Below, piece by piece: positions 24,890 to 28,029 of a stretch of 28,029 bases of DNA (its first letter is position 1; the number at the start of each line of letters is the position of its first letter). The position numbers and the translations under genes were made by a program. A model generated the notes under the pieces. The model was given only the letters and a program-made list of their open reading frames with translations. It was not told the origin of the DNA and did not search any database. Source of the stretch: Clostridia bacterium (lineage in GTDB: Bacteria; Bacillota; Clostridia; Peptostreptococcales; Anaerovoracaceae). The stretch spans positions 1 to 28,029 of the forward strand of contig CAAFTW010000034.1 in the NCBI GenBank assembly GCA_900766045.1. The letters are read 5' to 3'.

Positions 24890-26158
24890 ATGGGAAAAGG
24901 CAGAGATTTTATTACATCGCTTGCTTATCCGATTGCGGATAATGAAAGCGATTTTCGAAGATCCCTGTACGATCAGCTGGGGAAAAATGAGGCGGATGAG
25001 GTGACTCGTCTGTTAAACAGCCGCGCCGACCAGAAACGGCAGGATTCGATCGATCATGCAGATTTTTACTGCCGGAAGAATGATAATCTTCCCCGCAGCC
25101 TTGCCATTTCTATCGGATTTGAAGGAGACCTTCTGATCAGGACCTGCGACTGGATCGACACACATCCACAGTATACCGGAAACACAATTCTGGATCAGGG
25201 CTGTGATATCGGCCTTCTTTCCTTATTTATGGCAAAAAACTTCCCGGACAAGGAAATTACAGGGATTGACCGCTGCAGCGAGGCCATAGGGCTTGCGAAA
25301 CAGCTGAAAGACCGTCTTGGAGTTGAAAATATCCAGTTTTATACGGTAGAAGAGTGGCAGAAGAAAACGAGTACAGATGGCGGAACTGGAAATAAGGATC
25401 ATGGTGAACCTTCTGAAGCGGGAAAGTATCAAACCGTCTTTTCCTCCCGGACGCTCCAGGAAAACCTGGACAGCCGGCGCATTTCCGGCCTTGCTTTTTT
25501 ACCTTTTGTCGAGAAGGTCAGAAAGAAAGAAAAGCTGTTTATTCCTTACGCAAAAGTTCTGCAGAGCCGGTGCAGGGAAGACGGCGGACTGATTTCCATA
25601 GAGCGCCTGACTCAGCCAAGCGCCAGAGCGGCCTATATCAATGCGCTGAGAAAGGCAGGCTTCGGCAGTGCGGCAGAAATCGATACACTGGATGCACGGG
25701 ATCTGGATCAGCATGAAAGGCTGGGGATATTCCGCGCGGAAAAGAGGCCGGCAGGAGGCGGTAAAAACGGGCAGTATGAAGAAGCTGATCTCGCTGAATT
25801 AATGATGTCGGATATTACGCCGGAACTGCCGGAATATCATGGAGAAGAAGCTGATGTCATTCTCGCAGCCGAACGTGCAGAACTGATCGATGGATCATAT
25901 CTCTTCCAGGGACGTCATGCAGCCGGTAAAATGGCGCTTTACCGCTCGAAAACAGATGCAGAGAGTCTCTGGTACTATCAGGGCGTCTGGACGGGAGAGC
26001 GGGGAATTGCGCGCTATCCGCTGCAGATGAAAAGAGCCGCCCTGAAAAACCTCAGACTGCAGCTGAAATCCATTCAGCAGTCCGGTTATAGCATTCATCC
26101 GTTTATCCAGAAGAAAGACGGCCGGGAACTGGTCATCAGGGATCCGAGAAGAAAATAG
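24890..26158 (+). CDS. methyltransferase-fold protein of unknown function
   Basis: This is a 422-residue soluble protein. Its middle (about 95-180) looks like a class I SAM-dependent methyltransferase core: ILDQGCDIGLLSLFMA (motif I, 100-115), then EITGIDRCSEAIGLAKQL with the acidic residue of motif II. Motif I has Asp106 where a Gly is usual, so SAM binding is uncertain. The part after about 290 has no domain I recognise. GAGGAGG before the ATG supports the start. A terminator lies just upstream and a promoter-like site after, so it may be a single-gene unit, though I see no clear promoter in the 67-base gap. I do not assign a substrate. Confidence 0.6.
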   Translation: MGKGRDFITSLAYPIADNESDFRRSLYDQLGKNEADEVTRLLNSRADQKRQDSIDHADFYCRKNDNLPRSLAISIGFEGDLLIRTCDWIDTHPQYTGNTILDQGCDIGLLSLFMAKNFPDKEITGIDRCSEAIGLAKQLKDRLGVENIQFYTVEEWQKKTSTDGGTGNKDHGEPSEAGKYQTVFSSRTLQENLDSRRISGLAFLPFVEKVRKKEKLFIPYAKVLQSRCREDGGLISIERLTQPSARAAYINALRKAGFGSAAEIDTLDARDLDQHERLGIFRAEKRPAGGGKNGQYEEADLAELMMSDITPELPEYHGEEADVILAAERAELIDGSYLFQGRHAAGKMALYRSKTDAESLWYYQGVWTGERGIARYPLQMKRAALKNLRLQLKSIQQSGYSIHPFIQKKDGRELVIRDPRRK

Positions 26159-26199
26159 CTGTATACATGAATGGAGACGGGCAAATGTTCTTACAATTG

Positions 26200-26208
26200 T
26201 GTTAAAAT
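26200..26208 (+). promoter_or_regulatory. extended -10 promoter for the CoA-transferase gene
   Basis: TGTTAAAAT fits the extended -10 form and lies about 94 bases before the CoA-transferase start, in the 143-base gap after the methyltransferase-like gene. No convincing -35 is seen. Its form matches the sites before valS and glyA. Confidence 0.5.
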
Positions 26209-26301
26209 TATGTCTGGTGGTTTCTGAAGGATCTGCCTTGTTATTAACCTATTATTCAGGGCAGGTGCAGACGAAAGATCTGAATAACGGAGGGAAAAGT
26301 A

Positions 26302-27642
26302 ATGACTACAATCAGGGAAGAATATGAAAAAAAGCTGGTGTCTGCCGATGAAGCAGTAAAATGCATTCACGACGGAGACTGGCTGGATTATGGCCAGGCA
26401 GTGTCGTTTCCGAATGATCTGGACGCCGCTCTGGCAAAACGCGCCGGCGAGCTGAAAGACGTCAAGATCAGAAATGCGATTACGATGCGTCCGGTGAAAT
26501 CCATTGAAGCCGATAAGGATGGTACATCCTTCTCATATAACCTCTGGCACTGCTCAGGCATCGACAGAAAATATATTGCTCAGGGAAAGGCTTTTCATCA
26601 GCCGATGCTGTTCAGAGACTGCGGTTCCTATTATGAAAAGGGATATGCGCCGGTTAACGTCGCCATGATCACAATGTCGGAGATGGATAAGTATGGAAAT
26701 TTCAGCTACGGACTGTCCAACTGTGTAACTCAGTCCCTGCTGGACGCGGCAGATATTATCATCGTTGAAGAGAATCCGACCATGCCGTTCGTCTATGGTA
26801 TGGAGCGAGATCATATTAATATCAGAGACGTGGATTACGTCGTCCGCAGTACGACAGACGTTGCTACACTTCCGCCTCCGCAGGCTTCTGAGACGGACAG
26901 GAAAATCGCGGAAAATCTGTTCCCCTATCTGCATGACGGCATGACCCTGCAGCTTGGCATTGGCGGAACGCCGAACGCACTCGGCTCCCTGATCGCAGAA
27001 TCCGATCTGAAAGATCTGGGCATGCATACCGAACTGATGAGCGACGGTTATCTGGATCTGTATAAAGCAGGAAAAATTACAAACAAGAAAAAAACGCTTC
27101 ACAGAGGAAAGGGTGTATTCTCCGTCTGCAACGGTTCCCGGGAGCTGTACGACTTCCTGGATCACAACATCGACATTCTTTCCGCGCCGATGGATTATGT
27201 CAACAGTTTTTCCACCATCACGAAGATGGATAACTTTATTTCCATCAACGGCTGCATTGCGGTGGACCTGTACGGCCAGGTCAGCTCAGAATCCGTTGGA
27301 ACGCGGCAGATCAGCGGAACTGGCGGACAGCTGGATTTTGTCAGCGGCGCATACCGCTCCAATGGCGGAGGATCATTCCTGACCCTGCATTCCACATTTA
27401 CCGATAAAAACGGAAACGTCCATTCCAACATCAAGCCGAAATTTACCGGCGGCGACATCATCACGACTCCGCGTACACAGGCCGACCATATCGTAACGGA
27501 ATACGGCGTTGCCGGACTCATTGGACGCACCACTTGGGAGCGCGCAGAGGCCCTGATTTCTATCGCCCATCCTGATGTCAGAGACGAACTGATTGCAGAA
27601 GCTGAGAAACAGGGAATCTGGAGACTCTCCAACAAGCGCTAG
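26302..27642 (+). CDS. butyryl-CoA:acetate / 4-hydroxybutyrate-type CoA-transferase
   Basis: This is a 446-residue cytoplasmic CoA-transferase of the acetyl-CoA hydrolase/transferase family. It moves CoA between an acyl-CoA such as butyryl-CoA and an acid such as acetate. Motifs seen: SADEAVKCIHDGDWLDYG at the N-terminus, GIGGTPNALGSLIAESDL, and HTELMSDG with the likely catalytic Glu244. QISGTGGQLDFVSGAY and a C-terminal TWERAEALISIAHPD are typical. The block ISINGCIAVDLYGQV with KAGKITNKKKTLH resembles 4-hydroxybutyrate CoA-transferases, while other parts resemble But; the substrate is therefore unresolved. GGAGGG lies 7 bases before the ATG. It has its own promoter and terminators. Confidence 0.85.
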   Translation: MTTIREEYEKKLVSADEAVKCIHDGDWLDYGQAVSFPNDLDAALAKRAGELKDVKIRNAITMRPVKSIEADKDGTSFSYNLWHCSGIDRKYIAQGKAFHQPMLFRDCGSYYEKGYAPVNVAMITMSEMDKYGNFSYGLSNCVTQSLLDAADIIIVEENPTMPFVYGMERDHINIRDVDYVVRSTTDVATLPPPQASETDRKIAENLFPYLHDGMTLQLGIGGTPNALGSLIAESDLKDLGMHTELMSDGYLDLYKAGKITNKKKTLHRGKGVFSVCNGSRELYDFLDHNIDILSAPMDYVNSFSTITKMDNFISINGCIAVDLYGQVSSESVGTRQISGTGGQLDFVSGAYRSNGGGSFLTLHSTFTDKNGNVHSNIKPKFTGGDIITTPRTQADHIVTEYGVAGLIGRTTWERAEALISIAHPDVRDELIAEAEKQGIWRLSNKR

Positions 27643-27646
27643 ACTG

Positions 27647-27687
27647 TTCCCGCAGGACAAAATATGAACCGCAGGGAAATATTTTTT
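27647..27687 (+). terminator. probable terminator after the CoA-transferase gene
   Basis: TTCCC (27647-27651) pairs with GGGAA (27674-27678), with an inner GG/CC step, and TTTTTT follows at 27682-27687. The stem is weak because of an internal loop. Confidence 0.4.
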
Positions 27688-27792
27688 CTGAAACAGTTTG
27701 AAAACACATGCGGAAAACTTACCAAAACATGACACAGACATGGAATCACACGATGAATGGTCATCGCTGAAAGGTGAGAGTTTTCAGGCATT

Positions 27793-27829
27793 CCGCGCAT
27801 CTGTCGTTCTGCCAGATGCGCGGTTTCTT
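27793..27829 (+). terminator. strong rho-independent terminator
   Basis: CCGCGCATCTG (27793-27803) and CAGATGCGCGG (27813-27823) pair perfectly around a 9-base loop, followed by TTTCTT. It separates the CoA-transferase gene from the tRNA promoter. Confidence 0.8.
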
Positions 27830-27877
27830 CAGCTGCTACAGTTTGAATGTAAAATTTTTACAAGTTTACGGAAAGAC

Positions 27878-27909
27878 TTGCATTAAGAGTAAGTGCGTGT
27901 TATTATAAT
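27878..27909 (+). promoter_or_regulatory. tRNA promoter
   Basis: TTGCAT (27878-27883) is followed after 17 bases by TATTAT (27901-27906), overlapping TATAAT (27904-27909). The tRNA begins about 31 bases later. The leader holds a CGCCTTG/CAGGGCG hairpin (27914-27931) that probably helps 5' processing. Confidence 0.65.
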
Positions 27910-27940
27910 TAGGCGCCTTGAGTTCAGGGCGAGTAACTGA

Positions 27941-28017
27941 GGCCAAGTAGTTCAGTTGGTTAGAATGCCAGCCTGTCACGCTGGAGGTCACCGGTTCGAA
28001 CCCGGTCTTGGTCGCCA
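27941..28017 (+). tRNA. tRNA-Asp (anticodon GTC), CCA encoded
   Basis: All arms fold. The acceptor GGCCAAG pairs with CTTGGTC (one G-T). The anticodon stem CCAGC/GCTGG encloses CTGTCAC with GTC at 27975-27977. The T arm is CCGGTTCGAACCCGG. The discriminator is G, and CCA is encoded at 28015-28017. It reads aspartate codons GAC and GAT. The window ends 12 bases later, so other tRNA genes may follow. Confidence 0.97.
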
Positions 28018-28029
28018 ATATATGCTGGC

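Overview
The window reads as chromosomal DNA of a Gram-positive Clostridia-class bacterium (Firmicutes/Bacillota). The evidence is the rnc-smc-ftsY-der-plsY-gpsA gene order, a MurT/GatD pair, exported Ig-like (BIG2) proteins, a DUF815 ATPase, strong purine-rich ribosome binding sites, and a CoA-transferase of the butyryl/4-hydroxybutyrate type found in butyrate-forming gut and oral Clostridia. I cannot name the species. Nearly all of it is core genome; I see no prophage, transposase gene or CRISPR array.

Layout. 1-160: tandem copies of a short structured repeat, one 5'-altered and one full length. 390-3063: two exported BIG2 proteins in tandem, one with a transglutaminase-like domain and one with a YdjY-like domain, each followed by a hairpin terminator. 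3125-4357 (minus): a DUF815 AAA+ ATPase. 4358-4966: a non-coding gap before valS (4967-7696), which ends in an elaborate terminator. 7808-9062: a split ThrE/YjjPB-type exporter. 9063-9671: mostly structureless AT-rich DNA, ending in the glyA promoter. 9672-24822: a long co-directional block of glyA, plsX, rnc, smc, ftsY, der, plsY, gpsA, miaB, murT, gatD and a site-2-protease-type membrane peptidase. 24890-26158: a methyltransferase-like protein of unknown role. 26302-27642: a CoA-transferase. 27941-28017: tRNA-Asp(GTC).

The central block joins phospholipid synthesis (PlsX, PlsY, GpsA), RNA processing and modification (RNase III, MiaB), chromosome organisation (SMC), membrane targeting (FtsY), ribosome assembly (Der) and cell-wall precursor modification (MurT/GatD). 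Spacing is short or overlapping from rnc to gatD. The only strong internal hairpin lies between plsX and rnc, and acpP, often found there in relatives, is absent.

The two observations most worth following are these. (1) A GatD-like amidotransferase subunit appears to lack both the catalytic Cys and the catalytic His, yet is translationally coupled to an apparently intact MurT. (2) A roughly 77-nt dispersed repeat occurs at 81-157 and 23991-24066, with a 5'-altered copy at 25-79. Base changes between its copies preserve helices, so it is probably a structured RNA or a mobile-element end; I cannot assign it to a known family.
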